Assembly: GCA_046049675.1 (NCBI GenBank)
Contig: JBJORA010000043.1
Span: 111,668-175,667, forward strand
From: CAIXQW01 sp046049675
GTDB taxonomy: Bacteria; Bacteroidota; Bacteroidia; Chitinophagales; Chitinophagaceae
Direction: 5' to 3'
Length of the DNA: 64,000 nt
The notes under the pieces are model-generated. The model ran no database searches. It saw only the letters and a list, made by a program, of their open reading frames with translations, and was not told the DNA's origin. Position 1 is the stretch's first letter; each line of letters begins with the position of its first letter. Positions 25,760 to 33,945 of this stretch are shown piece after piece. The position numbers and the translations under genes were made by a program.

Positions 25760-28700
25760 TTACCAAATACCAAAGGCCTCATAGGCATACTGTTGCACTT
25801 TTGTGCGAACATCCATCTTGGTAATAAGTTTATTTTCTGCACTCGGATAAGTACGGTTGCTTAGAAAAATAAAAACCATGTCGTGCTCTGGATCGGCCCA
25901 TACACAAGTACCTGTAAAGCCAGTATGACCAAAAGTTTTCTTGCTGCAATTATCTGCTGTAGGATTGCTTTTGCCTTTAACTGGTTCGCGCTTATCAAAG
26001 CCATAGCCACGACGTGTATTGCTGCGATAGCCTGTAAACAAATCAACAGTAGTTTGCTTTAGATAGCGTTTGCCATTATAAGTGCCGCCGTTGTTGAGCA
26101 TTTGCATGATGATGGCAAGATCTTCTGCCGTACTAAACAAACCTGCGTGACCACTTACGCCGCCAAACATCGCCGCGCCCATATCGTGCACATAACCTTG
26201 TATTGTTTGATAACGGAAATAGGTATCGTATTCACTTGGGGTAATATTTGCAACGCCCTTTGCTGCGGGATTGTAGCCTGTACTTTTTAGACCAAGCGGC
26301 GTATAAAAATGTTTAGCCACATATTTATCTAAACTTTCGCCACTTACACGTTCTACTACTTTTTGTAAGAAGATAAAATCTAAATCGCTGTATTCATAGC
26401 GCTTAGCACTAAGCTTGCTGTCGTAAATGCGCTGCCACATGGTATCTATCCATTGCTTGTTCATGTACACATCGGGCGCCACCTTAATATTGTACACGCC
26501 TTGTGCTTTGCTAGCATAGATGTCTTTGCGGCGTTGCTTATTGCTATCAAGTGTTTCTTTATAAAAAGGTATCCAGCTAACCAGACCTGCTTGGTGTAGT
26601 AAGATGTCTTTAATCTTTAGATTAGCTTTATCCGTACTTCTTACTGCTGGCAAATAAAAACCTAAAGTATTATCTAGATTGATTTTACCCTCTTCGTACA
26701 ATTTCATTACCGCAAGCGTAGTTGCAGCCACTTTTGTAACACTTGCTACATCGTACACCGTGTTCGTTTCTACCCTTTTCTTTTTGTCATAGCCAAAATG
26801 GCCATAGCTTTTGTCCCAAAAAATTTTACCGCCTTTTGCAATCAATACGCGTGCACCAGGAAAAGCGCCTTTTGCAATTGCATCGTTCATCAATACATCT
26901 ATTTTTTGCAAAGAAGCTGTGTTAGCGCCCATTGCACTTGGCGTCATGCAGCATGTAAGATCGCTTACTTGATGAATATACTTTAAGGCTTGCGTTTCGC
27001 CACCATCCGTTGGGCTTCCACCTTTGCCGTCGATATTGGCAGTACCTACTTCGTCGTCTTCAGGTACAACTTCTGCGCCTATCAATGAGCTAATACCATT
27101 GCCCGCCGCGTAGCGTGTACAAATTGTTACAGGCAACTTTCCTTTTGCACTGCGTTTACCACAAATAATATCTGCTGCAACTTTCTGCGTTTCTGGCTTT
27201 TCGTCGTAACAAATTAAAGTGCTATTGCTTTCGCAGAAATACTTCATCGCATAAGCATTGCCAAATAAAACAAGTAGCGCATTATCGTTTTTAATTAAAC
27301 TGCTAATACTACTTTGTTGTACTGCATCTATACCAAAATTCTTGCCAGGATAACCAGACATGCCTTGCAAGCTTACTATCACAGCGTCATGTCCACTTAG
27401 GTTCTGCACGACAGCGCGGCCTGGATTGATGTATACTTCTGTAATACCAGCCTTAGCTAAAGATGCGGCCATGGCATTGCTTTCACTTGTGCCAAAAATA
27501 ACGTAGGCAATCTTACCTTTTTTTAATGCAATTTTAGATAGCACTTTATTATCGTCGCGTGCAAGTGTAATGGCGTTTTGTGCTACAAGTGTGCGCATGT
27601 CGCTTACCTCTGCATTGAGGTCGCGTGTAATATTTGTGCTACTAATTGGTGTGATATTATTAAGACCTAACTTGTATTTAGCACGCAAAATCTTTACCAC
27701 ACTCTCGCGTAAACGTTGCTCGCTGATACGGCCCGATTTCATGGCTTCTTTAATCTTCTTTATACCTGTTGGTACATCTTCGCTAAAAAGTAAAACATCG
27801 TTGCCGGCTTCAAATGCAAGCATATCTACTTCACCTGGTTTGTAGTACTTGGTTACACCTTGCATATTAAGCGCGTCGGTAAAAATGAGCGCATTGTAAT
27901 TGTACTTTTTCTTTAGCAAATCTGTGACAACAGCTTTGCTTAGCGTTGTTGGCAAATTTGGCGTTGGTTCCAATGAAGGTACGTTGAGGTGCGCTATCAT
28001 GATGCTACCAATGCCTTGCTTAATAAGTTCGCGAAACGGATATAATTCTAAGTCTTCTAAACTTTCTTTGCTACCGTAAATCTGCGGTAAGTCTTTATGG
28101 CTATCGGTATTAGTATTACCGTGGCCAGGAAAATGCTTTGCGCATGCTAATACACGATTATCTTGCATGCCACGCATATACTGGGTTGCAAACTTTACAA
28201 CGTTGTACTTGTTTTCGCCAAAGCTTCTAAAATTAATAACGGGATTGTCGGGATTATTATTGATATCTACAACTGGCGCAAAGTTCACATGTACGCCCAA
28301 TCTTCTGCATTGGTTGGCAACAGCTTTGCCGTATTCGTAAACAATCGTGCTATCAGCCATAGCGCCCATCATAATCTGGCGTGGCATATCGTCTACGCCT
28401 TTTAAGCGCATACCTAAGCCCCACTCTGCATCCATAGCCATCATTAATGGCACCGTGCTCATACGTTGGTAAGCATTCGTCTGCTCGGCTTGCGCTTCTG
28501 CCGTGCCTTGCATAAAAATAAGACCACCAATATGGTAGTTGCGGATTTGCATTTCTATAAATGGCCTATTGTACTTTTCGCCACCGCTATAGGCAGCCAA
28601 CATAAATAGTTGGCCGATGCGTTGCTCTAGGCTTAAGGAATTGTAAATGCTATCTGCCCAGACCTGCGCAGGATCTATTTTACGCGGCAAAGGCACAGAT

Positions 28701-28789
28701 TTATTGGCACCACCTTGCGCAAAAAGAGACTGACAAGTGAGTAAAATGCCACAAAGCAAACAGAGAAATTTTATGGTTAGTAAGCGCAT
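25760..28789 (-). CDS. GH3 beta-N-acetylhexosaminidase (NagZ-like) fused to class C beta-lactamase-like domain
   Basis: 1009 residues from the ATG at 28789, giving a clean signal peptide (MRLLTIKFLCLLCGILLTCQSLFAQ). Residues ~30-400 are a GH3 N-terminal domain with KHFPGHGNTNTDSHKDLP and nucleophile-type FTDALNMQGV. Residues ~400-580 are a GH3 C-terminal-like domain. Residues ~620-1005 are a serine-hydrolase/beta-lactamase domain with the SxxK motif SVTK, YSD in the YxN position, and FGHTGFTG as the KTG-type motif. The fusion is known from Bacteroidota and joins muropeptide sugar cleavage to a penicillin-binding-like activity in the periplasm. TACTTTTG lies 6 nt before the ATG. Confidence 0.92.
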   Translation of the reverse strand: MRLLTIKFLCLLCGILLTCQSLFAQGGANKSVPLPRKIDPAQVWADSIYNSLSLEQRIGQLFMLAAYSGGEKYNRPFIEMQIRNYHIGGLIFMQGTAEAQAEQTNAYQRMSTVPLMMAMDAEWGLGMRLKGVDDMPRQIMMGAMADSTIVYEYGKAVANQCRRLGVHVNFAPVVDINNNPDNPVINFRSFGENKYNVVKFATQYMRGMQDNRVLACAKHFPGHGNTNTDSHKDLPQIYGSKESLEDLELYPFRELIKQGIGSIMIAHLNVPSLEPTPNLPTTLSKAVVTDLLKKKYNYNALIFTDALNMQGVTKYYKPGEVDMLAFEAGNDVLLFSEDVPTGIKKIKEAMKSGRISEQRLRESVVKILRAKYKLGLNNITPISSTNITRDLNAEVSDMRTLVAQNAITLARDDNKVLSKIALKKGKIAYVIFGTSESNAMAASLAKAGITEVYINPGRAVVQNLSGHDAVIVSLQGMSGYPGKNFGIDAVQQSSISSLIKNDNALLVLFGNAYAMKYFCESNSTLICYDEKPETQKVAADIICGKRSAKGKLPVTICTRYAAGNGISSLIGAEVVPEDDEVGTANIDGKGGSPTDGGETQALKYIHQVSDLTCCMTPSAMGANTASLQKIDVLMNDAIAKGAFPGARVLIAKGGKIFWDKSYGHFGYDKKKRVETNTVYDVASVTKVAATTLAVMKLYEEGKINLDNTLGFYLPAVRSTDKANLKIKDILLHQAGLVSWIPFYKETLDSNKQRRKDIYASKAQGVYNIKVAPDVYMNKQWIDTMWQRIYDSKLSAKRYEYSDLDFIFLQKVVERVSGESLDKYVAKHFYTPLGLKSTGYNPAAKGVANITPSEYDTYFRYQTIQGYVHDMGAAMFGGVSGHAGLFSTAEDLAIIMQMLNNGGTYNGKRYLKQTTVDLFTGYRSNTRRGYGFDKREPVKGKSNPTADNCSKKTFGHTGFTGTCVWADPEHDMVFIFLSNRTYPSAENKLITKMDVRTKVQQYAYEAFGIW

Positions 28790-28795
28790 TGAGCA

Positions 28796-28803
28796 CAAAA
28801 GTA
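28796..28803 (-). promoter_or_regulatory. -7 promoter box of the NagZ/beta-lactamase fusion gene
   Basis: Minus strand reads TACTTTTG, six bases, ATG at 28789. It argues against a TTG start further upstream, which would overlap the box. Confidence 0.5.
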
Positions 28804-28955
28804 GCCGCTGCGCCTTGCCTAGTCTGTGAAAGCTGTGCTAAAAACGGTAGTATCCACATTTAGTTATCCCACAGGCAAATGGCTGGCAAGGCACACACAT
28901 TTAGGCGTTGCTCGATAAAGTGGTTAATGAGGTTGGGGTAGTTTTTATGAAATAT

Positions 28956-28987
28956 TTTCCCAATTTGGGAAATTTCTTCTACTTTTG
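28956..28987 (+). promoter_or_regulatory. higBA promoter with palindromic operator
   Basis: TTTCCCAA-T-TTGGGAAA (28956-28972) is a perfect 8-bp-arm inverted repeat and TACTTTTG (28980-28987) is an exact -7 box. The palindrome lies where RNA polymerase must bind, 20 nt before the toxin's TTG start. This suits autorepression by the antitoxin HigA, as in known higBA operons. Confidence 0.65.
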
Positions 28988-29006
28988 CTATAGCATTACT
29001 TGCATT

Positions 29007-29300
29007 TTGAGAATAATTTCTAGAAAAACGCTGCGCGAGTTTTGGGAAGAGTACGACGATTGCGAACAACAATTAAAATCGTGGTTTAAGGAAGTCAATG
29101 CCGCAGAATGGAAAAATATCAATGAGTTAAAGGAATCGTTCCCATCTGCAAGTATAATAGCCGACAATCGAATTGTCTTTAATATAAAAGGCAATCATTA
29201 CCGACTGATTGTAAAAATTAATTTTGACTTTCAGATTGTATGGATTCGATTTGTGGGTACTCACAAGCAATACGATAACATAAACGCAAAGAAAATTTAA
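29007..29300 (+). CDS. higB: HigB-type mRNA interferase toxin
   Basis: 97 residues from TTG at 29007. The longer reading frame upstream would start before the promoter at 28980, and the family begins at MRIISRKTLREFWEEY. The sequence matches the HigB_toxin family (PF09907): EQQLKSWFKEVNAAEWKNINELKESFPSASII, then NRIVFNIKGNHYRLIVKINFDFQIVWIRFVGTHKQYDNI. Such toxins cut mRNA on the ribosome. The antitoxin gene starts 2 nt downstream, toxin first as is typical of HigBA. Confidence 0.9.
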   Translation: MRIISRKTLREFWEEYDDCEQQLKSWFKEVNAAEWKNINELKESFPSASIIADNRIVFNIKGNHYRLIVKINFDFQIVWIRFVGTHKQYDNINAKKI

Positions 29301-29301
29301 T

Positions 29302-29658
29302 ATGACCATCAAACCAATCAAGACAAAAAAGGACTACGATAAGGCGATTGCCCGCTTAGAAAAGCTTTTTGATGCAAAAAAAGGCAGCGCTGATGGCGAT
29401 GAACTGGAGGTGCTTAGCATTCTAATTGAAAAATATGAAACTGAGCATTTTCCTATACAAAATCCTGATCCAGTTGAAGCAATTAAGTTTAGGATGGAGC
29501 AAATGGATATCTCACAAAATGACTTTGCAGAAATTGTGGGGTTAAAAAGTAGAGCGAGCGAAATTCTAAACAGGAAAAGAAAATTGACGCTTGCCATGAT
29601 AAGAAGAATTAATGTGCGAATGAATATACCAACAGATATTCTTATTCAAAATTACTAG
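29302..29658 (+). CDS. higA: HigA-type antitoxin, XRE helix-turn-helix
   Basis: 118 residues. The N-terminal part (IKTKKDYDKAIARLEKLFDAKKGS) is the HigA toxin-binding region. Residues ~68-105 are an XRE-type HTH (MDISQNDFAEIVGLKSRASEILNRKRKLTLAMIRRI). It neutralises HigB and should bind the palindrome at 28956-28972 to repress the operon. It follows higB by 1-2 nt, so translation is coupled. Confidence 0.92.
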   Translation: MTIKPIKTKKDYDKAIARLEKLFDAKKGSADGDELEVLSILIEKYETEHFPIQNPDPVEAIKFRMEQMDISQNDFAEIVGLKSRASEILNRKRKLTLAMIRRINVRMNIPTDILIQNY

Positions 29659-29705
29659 TTTTTTTTGCTTTGTCTTTACCACAATAAACTTCCCTTTAAA
29701 AGCAA

Positions 29706-29736
29706 AAAGGGCAGCTAGTAAAAACTAACGCCCTTT
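29706..29736. terminator. Bidirectional hairpin terminator between higA and the PKD protein gene
   Basis: AAAGGGC and GCCCTTT pair around a 17-nt loop, with an A run on the left that becomes a T run on the minus strand. It lies between two convergent genes. Confidence 0.65.
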
Positions 29737-29815
29737 GCCTGTTTGAGCTTCTTATGCTATGCTGTGAAATAACAGCTAACGATTTTGCATAGCACTTGAA
29801 GCGATGGTTTACGAT

Positions 29816-32095
29816 TTATTGCTTGTTGAACTTGCTCGTTTGCTTGCCCTTAGCTGTGTTTAATTCTACTAAGTACATGCCGCTAGCCCACTGACTGCAA
29901 TCTACTTGAACAGCACCATTTGCATCTAACTGCGTGGTAAATACTGGTTTACCAGCAATATCAAATACTGTAATACTTGCATCTTTTTCTGTCGTACTAA
30001 AGTTTACTGAATTCGTTGCTGGATTAGGTAAAATGCTTAATTCTAAACGAACTGGCTTAACATCACCAACAGCAAGTGTAAGCTGTGTAGGCATTACCAC
30101 ATTGTCGTTAAACATAAAGTTCTTGCCTGTAAAACTGTTGTTGGTATTGCTAATGCTTAATGACTCAGATACGCTGCTACGGTTAAGCAACTCACCCATT
30201 ATCTTGTAGTCGCCTACTGGCACATTAGTAAAGCTATAGTCGCCATTGGCTGCAGGCTTAGCATACATCACTGGTTTGTTTGTATTGACATCTACTAACA
30301 TAATTGTAACCTCTGTCGCTTTGCCACCACGGCTCTTCTTATTAGCACCTTGGAAAACGTTGCCGCTAATAAAACCAGGACCACCTGTATTTGTACCTGG
30401 CAATAAGTATACGTCACGGCCATATTGATTAGTAAACAAAGTAATCAGGTTAGCACCATACCACATTGCATCTATTTGATAGTATGTTGGTACATTCATC
30501 ATATAGTCTGGACTAGATGGTGTAAGCGCTGCCTTGATACGATAATCGTCTACTGGTTTGTTTTGGAAAGTATACATGCCAAATGCATCAGTCGTTGTAC
30601 TGTCAATAGCATCTAGCTGACCGCCACTTTGCAAAGTAATCAAGTAAACTTTTGCTTCTGCAAGGCCAACTGGTTGGTAATAGCCCCAGTTATTGCTATT
30701 GTACTTGTAAATCGCACCTTGAATATCAAAGCTTGTTTGTGGTGGTGTGTTCACTGTTACAGTATCGCAAGCCAATGTGCAACTGTATCCAAAAGAATCT
30801 ATCACTTGCGCACAAACTTGGTATGTACCACTTTGTGAGAATGAATAAGTGAATGTAGGCGATGGCGTGTAAGTAATGTACTGACCATCAACCAACCAAG
30901 CTACTGCACTAACATTAACACTGCTGCACGTAGCATCAAAAACATAATCGCTTGTACTTCCTACGACAGGATTAATGCTAATGCAACCAGTACAAGGTGG
31001 TGGAAATACTTGCACATAATCGTATGTGCTATCGCAAACTGCACCAGTACTATCTAGTATGTACAATGAGATTGTGTGCGTGCCAGCCGGAAATACTTGA
31101 CCCCATACTGCAGGACCCGCACTCATTGGTGCACCATTTACACTCCATGCTAAAGAACCGCCGCCGCTGATATAAGAACATGTTGCATCAAATTGTACGC
31201 TATCTGTTGTATAGTAAGTTGGATAGAAACATGCGTAGCAACTGCCTTGGCCACTGCCAGAAGTTGTAACGACCATAGAGTCTGTATCGCAAATTGTACC
31301 AGCAATATCTAGCTGATTAACTAATACTGTATAAGTACCAACTGCAGTTGGGCTGTAGTAGTATGTAGATGTGCCTGTTTGCACAAGCGCACCGTTTACA
31401 AAAAATTCAAATTGGCTAACACCTGGCGTATAGCTACTTGCACTAGCATCTGCATATAAGCCAATACCCGGAATTGCGCTTACATTGAGTATTAAACCAC
31501 ATGCACCCGAAGACACATTGCTCACTTGAATAGTAGACAATGAAGAATCTATACAACCGCTGGCTGTGTCTTCGTAAACACAGAGTACGTTGTACGTACC
31601 CGCAGCTACATACTGGTGCGGCAAAGAATATCCTACAGCTGTATTACCGTCACCAAAATACCATGTGTAAGTACCTGTGCCAAAGTACGAAATTGCATTA
31701 AAGTAATAATAACCATTGCCTGCATCATAACTGCTAAAGCTTGCATCGCAAATAGGTGCAATACTCAGTGTTTGACTTGCAGTGTCAGCACAACCGTTGA
31801 CAGAAAATACTAAATCAATTGTATGTGTGCCTGCGGTGTAAAATGGTATTTGCATCATGGCGTAAGGGTAAATACCCCAGCTAACGCCATCTACAATCCA
31901 TTCAAAATTTGCTGTAAAGCTAACGGGTGTGCTACAAGTTGCATCTACATTATATACGTAGGCGCTTGTAGTATCGGGTGTTGCTGTAAAACATGCATTG
32001 CACGCTTGTGCATTTGCTGCGATATTTCCTGCTACTAATAAAGTGCAAATCGCTACTAGTGATTTCCAAAACCTTCTCATCTCTATTCTTATCAT
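29816..32095 (-). CDS. PKD-repeat surface protein with T9SS sorting domain
   Basis: 759 residues from ATG at 32095; MRRFWKSL at 32080 is also possible. A signal peptide ends near ANAQA. Five or six Ig/PKD-type repeats follow, each about 85-90 residues with F/YxxGTYxV-type strands and paired Cys (for example AAGTYNVLCVYEDTASGC, PAGTHTISLYILDSTGAVC, SGTYQVCAQVIDSFGYSC). Next are two carboxypeptidase-regulatory-like repeats (DAFGMYTFQNKPVDDYRI, ANGDYSFTNVPVGDYKI). The C-terminus (LSILPNPATNSVNF ... SGMYLVELN) is a T9SS type A sorting domain. It is probably an adhesin or matrix protein on the cell surface. Confidence 0.88.
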   Translation of the reverse strand: MIRIEMRRFWKSLVAICTLLVAGNIAANAQACNACFTATPDTTSAYVYNVDATCSTPVSFTANFEWIVDGVSWGIYPYAMMQIPFYTAGTHTIDLVFSVNGCADTASQTLSIAPICDASFSSYDAGNGYYYFNAISYFGTGTYTWYFGDGNTAVGYSLPHQYVAAGTYNVLCVYEDTASGCIDSSLSTIQVSNVSSGACGLILNVSAIPGIGLYADASASSYTPGVSQFEFFVNGALVQTGTSTYYYSPTAVGTYTVLVNQLDIAGTICDTDSMVVTTSGSGQGSCYACFYPTYYTTDSVQFDATCSYISGGGSLAWSVNGAPMSAGPAVWGQVFPAGTHTISLYILDSTGAVCDSTYDYVQVFPPPCTGCISINPVVGSTSDYVFDATCSSVNVSAVAWLVDGQYITYTPSPTFTYSFSQSGTYQVCAQVIDSFGYSCTLACDTVTVNTPPQTSFDIQGAIYKYNSNNWGYYQPVGLAEAKVYLITLQSGGQLDAIDSTTTDAFGMYTFQNKPVDDYRIKAALTPSSPDYMMNVPTYYQIDAMWYGANLITLFTNQYGRDVYLLPGTNTGGPGFISGNVFQGANKKSRGGKATEVTIMLVDVNTNKPVMYAKPAANGDYSFTNVPVGDYKIMGELLNRSSVSESLSISNTNNSFTGKNFMFNDNVVMPTQLTLAVGDVKPVRLELSILPNPATNSVNFSTTEKDASITVFDIAGKPVFTTQLDANGAVQVDCSQWASGMYLVELNTAKGKQTSKFNKQ

Positions 32096-32235
32096 TTTAG
32101 TTTGATAATAGACGCCGCGAAGTAAGCACTGATTTGCCCGCAGAAAAAAATTTGACACCTATAGCCTATAAGTTAACTTAAGTAAATCAAAATAGCTAAC
32201 ATTTCATAACAGATATGAGATACCTATAACTTATG

Positions 32236-32268
32236 TTTGCTATTAGTAGGTCTGCGCTTGTATATTTG
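32236..32268 (+). promoter_or_regulatory. -33/-7 promoter of the RapZ-like gene
   Basis: TTTG at 32236-32239, 21 nt, TATATTTG at 32261-32268. Both elements match the Bacteroidota consensus with correct spacing. The expected leader before ATG 32322 is about 50 nt. Confidence 0.6.
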
Positions 32269-32321
32269 CCGCAACTTGATTGCCGCATGGAGAAAAAGTT
32301 GGCATCAAGAACACAAGAAAT

Positions 32322-32735
32322 ATGAGCACTGAGCAAAAATTAAAAATAAAAGTAGCAAGTTTTAGCTATAAAACCGTTGGTATTCCTACAGACGATAGCG
32401 GTAATGGTGGTGGTTTTGTATTTGACTGCCGCGGCATCCTTAATCCTGGTCGTATTGAGCAATATAAAAAATTAAATGGCCTAGATAAGCCTGTGCGCGA
32501 CTATTTGGAAAACGAAACGCAGATGCCGCAGTTTATCGAACACGTTATTGGTCTTGTAGATATTAGCGTGCAAGACTATATCAATCGTGGTTTTGAAAAC
32601 CTGATGATTAGCTTTGGTTGCACTGGCGGACAGCACCGTAGTGTATATGCTGCTGATGTAATTGGTAAATACTTACGCGAAAAGTATGGTGTAGATGTTA
32701 GCATCAACCATATTGTACAACAAATTCAAGGTTAG
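32322..32735 (+). CDS. Stand-alone RapZ C-terminal domain protein
   Basis: 137 residues from ATG at 32322, chosen over an upstream TTG because it follows the promoter and begins at the domain edge. The RapZ C-terminal signature blocks are FVFDCRGILNPGR, IEHVIGLVDISVQDYINRG and LMISFGCTGGQHRSVYAADVI. In enterobacterial RapZ this domain binds the small RNA GlmZ and guides RNase E; here the N-terminal P-loop domain is absent. Short versions like this are common in Bacteroidota and have no established role. It is located close to, though not next to, glmM. Confidence 0.85.
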   Translation: MSTEQKLKIKVASFSYKTVGIPTDDSGNGGGFVFDCRGILNPGRIEQYKKLNGLDKPVRDYLENETQMPQFIEHVIGLVDISVQDYINRGFENLMISFGCTGGQHRSVYAADVIGKYLREKYGVDVSINHIVQQIQG

Positions 32736-32742
32736 TGCAGTT

Positions 32743-33054
32743 CTACAACTCATGCAACTTTTGTATGAGGCTTCTAAAAGCAATAAACTTATTGCCAAAT
32801 AATTGAAACCCTTTTTCACGGAGCAATGGTGCATACAACTCTATATACTCGTTGTAGCGAGCCTTGCTGCTAGTGGTGTACGTTGCCACAAACGTAAAGC
32901 CGTCATCGTCAATGGGCTCTAATAGTTCGTGTAAGCTAGCTGCATCAAAGCACTTGGTATCTAGCACTTGTTGCAAATGCTCACTCTGCATCCAGGCTAG
33001 CCAAGCTTCGCGAATTTCTTTTTCTATCTTTATGGTAACGTTGTATTGAAACAT
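32743..33054 (-). CDS. DUF4286 family protein
   Basis: 103 residues from ATG at 33054. A longer frame would overlap the end of the exonuclease gene, and MFQYNVTIKIEKEI is the usual family start. The DUF4286 (PF14114) pattern is visible in EAWLAWMQSEHLQQVLDTKCFDAASLHELL and GFTFVATYTTSSKARYNEYIELYAPLLREKGFQLFGNKFIAFRSLIQ. Small cytoplasmic ferredoxin-like fold protein of unknown function, found widely in Bacteroidota. It follows the exonuclease III gene by 23 nt. Confidence 0.85.
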   Translation of the reverse strand: MFQYNVTIKIEKEIREAWLAWMQSEHLQQVLDTKCFDAASLHELLEPIDDDGFTFVATYTTSSKARYNEYIELYAPLLREKGFQLFGNKFIAFRSLIQKLHEL

Positions 33055-33077
33055 ATACTTTGGTTTTGAAAAATAAG

Positions 33078-33842
33078 TTACACATCTAAGTGCAAGGCAA
33101 CGGGGCAATGGTCGCTATGCTTAGCCTCTGGCAGAATGTATGCGTCGCTTATTTTTGATTGCAGGTTTTGGCTAACATTGATATAGTCTATGCGCCAGCC
33201 TTTGTTATTGTTGCGCGCATTGGCCCTAAAACTCCACCAGCTGTATTGATGCGGATGCGGATTTACTGTACGAAAACTATCAACCATGCCAGTTGCAAAA
33301 AAATCGTCCATCCATGCTCGTTCTTCTGGTAAGAAGCCGCTACTGTTTTTATTACTCACAGGATCATGGATATCGATTGGCTTGTGGCAGATATTATAAT
33401 CGCCAAGTACAACGACTTGTTTATGCTTTTTTCGCAGGCCATTCAACCATTGCAAATACTCAGCAAGAAATTCCATTTTATAGGCCTGTCGTTCATCGCC
33501 GGCGCTGCCACTAGGGAAATAAGTATTGATGTAAAGCACATCGCCAATTTGTACTTGCAAGGTTCTGCCCTCAAAGTCGCCCTGCTCCATGCCATTGCCA
33601 TTAGTAACTTTAGTTGCTTTGGTTTTGGTTAAGAATCCTGTGCCGCTATAACCTTTCTTCTGTGCACTAAACCAGTGACACTCGTAACCTAGTGCTTTAA
33701 AACCGCTATCGTCTATATCTTCTACATTAGCCTTTATTTCTTGAAAGCCAATAACATCAGGTTGCACTTCTTGCAGCCAATCTACTAAGCCTTTAGACAT
33801 TGCGCTACGTATACCATTGACGTTATAGCTAAACACCTTCAT
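33078..33842 (-). CDS. xth: Exodeoxyribonuclease III
   Basis: 254 residues, full length for ExoIII of the EEP superfamily. SYNVNGIRSAM, IGFQEIKA (metal-binding Glu), YINTYFPSGS, VVLGDYNICHKPID (catalytic Asp/Asn) and the C-terminal EAKHSDHCPVALHLDV (SDHCP with the catalytic His) are all present. It removes 3' blocks and cuts at abasic sites in base excision repair. TATTTTTA stands 4 nt before the ATG, one base off the -7 consensus. Confidence 0.96.
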   Translation of the reverse strand: MKVFSYNVNGIRSAMSKGLVDWLQEVQPDVIGFQEIKANVEDIDDSGFKALGYECHWFSAQKKGYSGTGFLTKTKATKVTNGNGMEQGDFEGRTLQVQIGDVLYINTYFPSGSAGDERQAYKMEFLAEYLQWLNGLRKKHKQVVVLGDYNICHKPIDIHDPVSNKNSSGFLPEERAWMDDFFATGMVDSFRTVNPHPHQYSWWSFRANARNNNKGWRIDYINVSQNLQSKISDAYILPEAKHSDHCPVALHLDV

Positions 33843-33945
33843 GTGGTAAAAATAGTGATGTTATATGTATTGCGCGAGAAAAATAAAATATGTCTTTACT
33901 ACAAAGTACGGCATTCTCCAAGCAAACGTAGTTAAGAAAAACGTT

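Noticed and set aside
28908..29006. Longer toxin start at ATG 28908
   Set aside because: It would precede the promoter and operator at 28956-28987 and add residues absent from the HigB family.
32280..32321. TTG start for the RapZ-like gene
   Set aside because: Adds 14 residues unlike the family; ATG at 32322 fits the domain edge.
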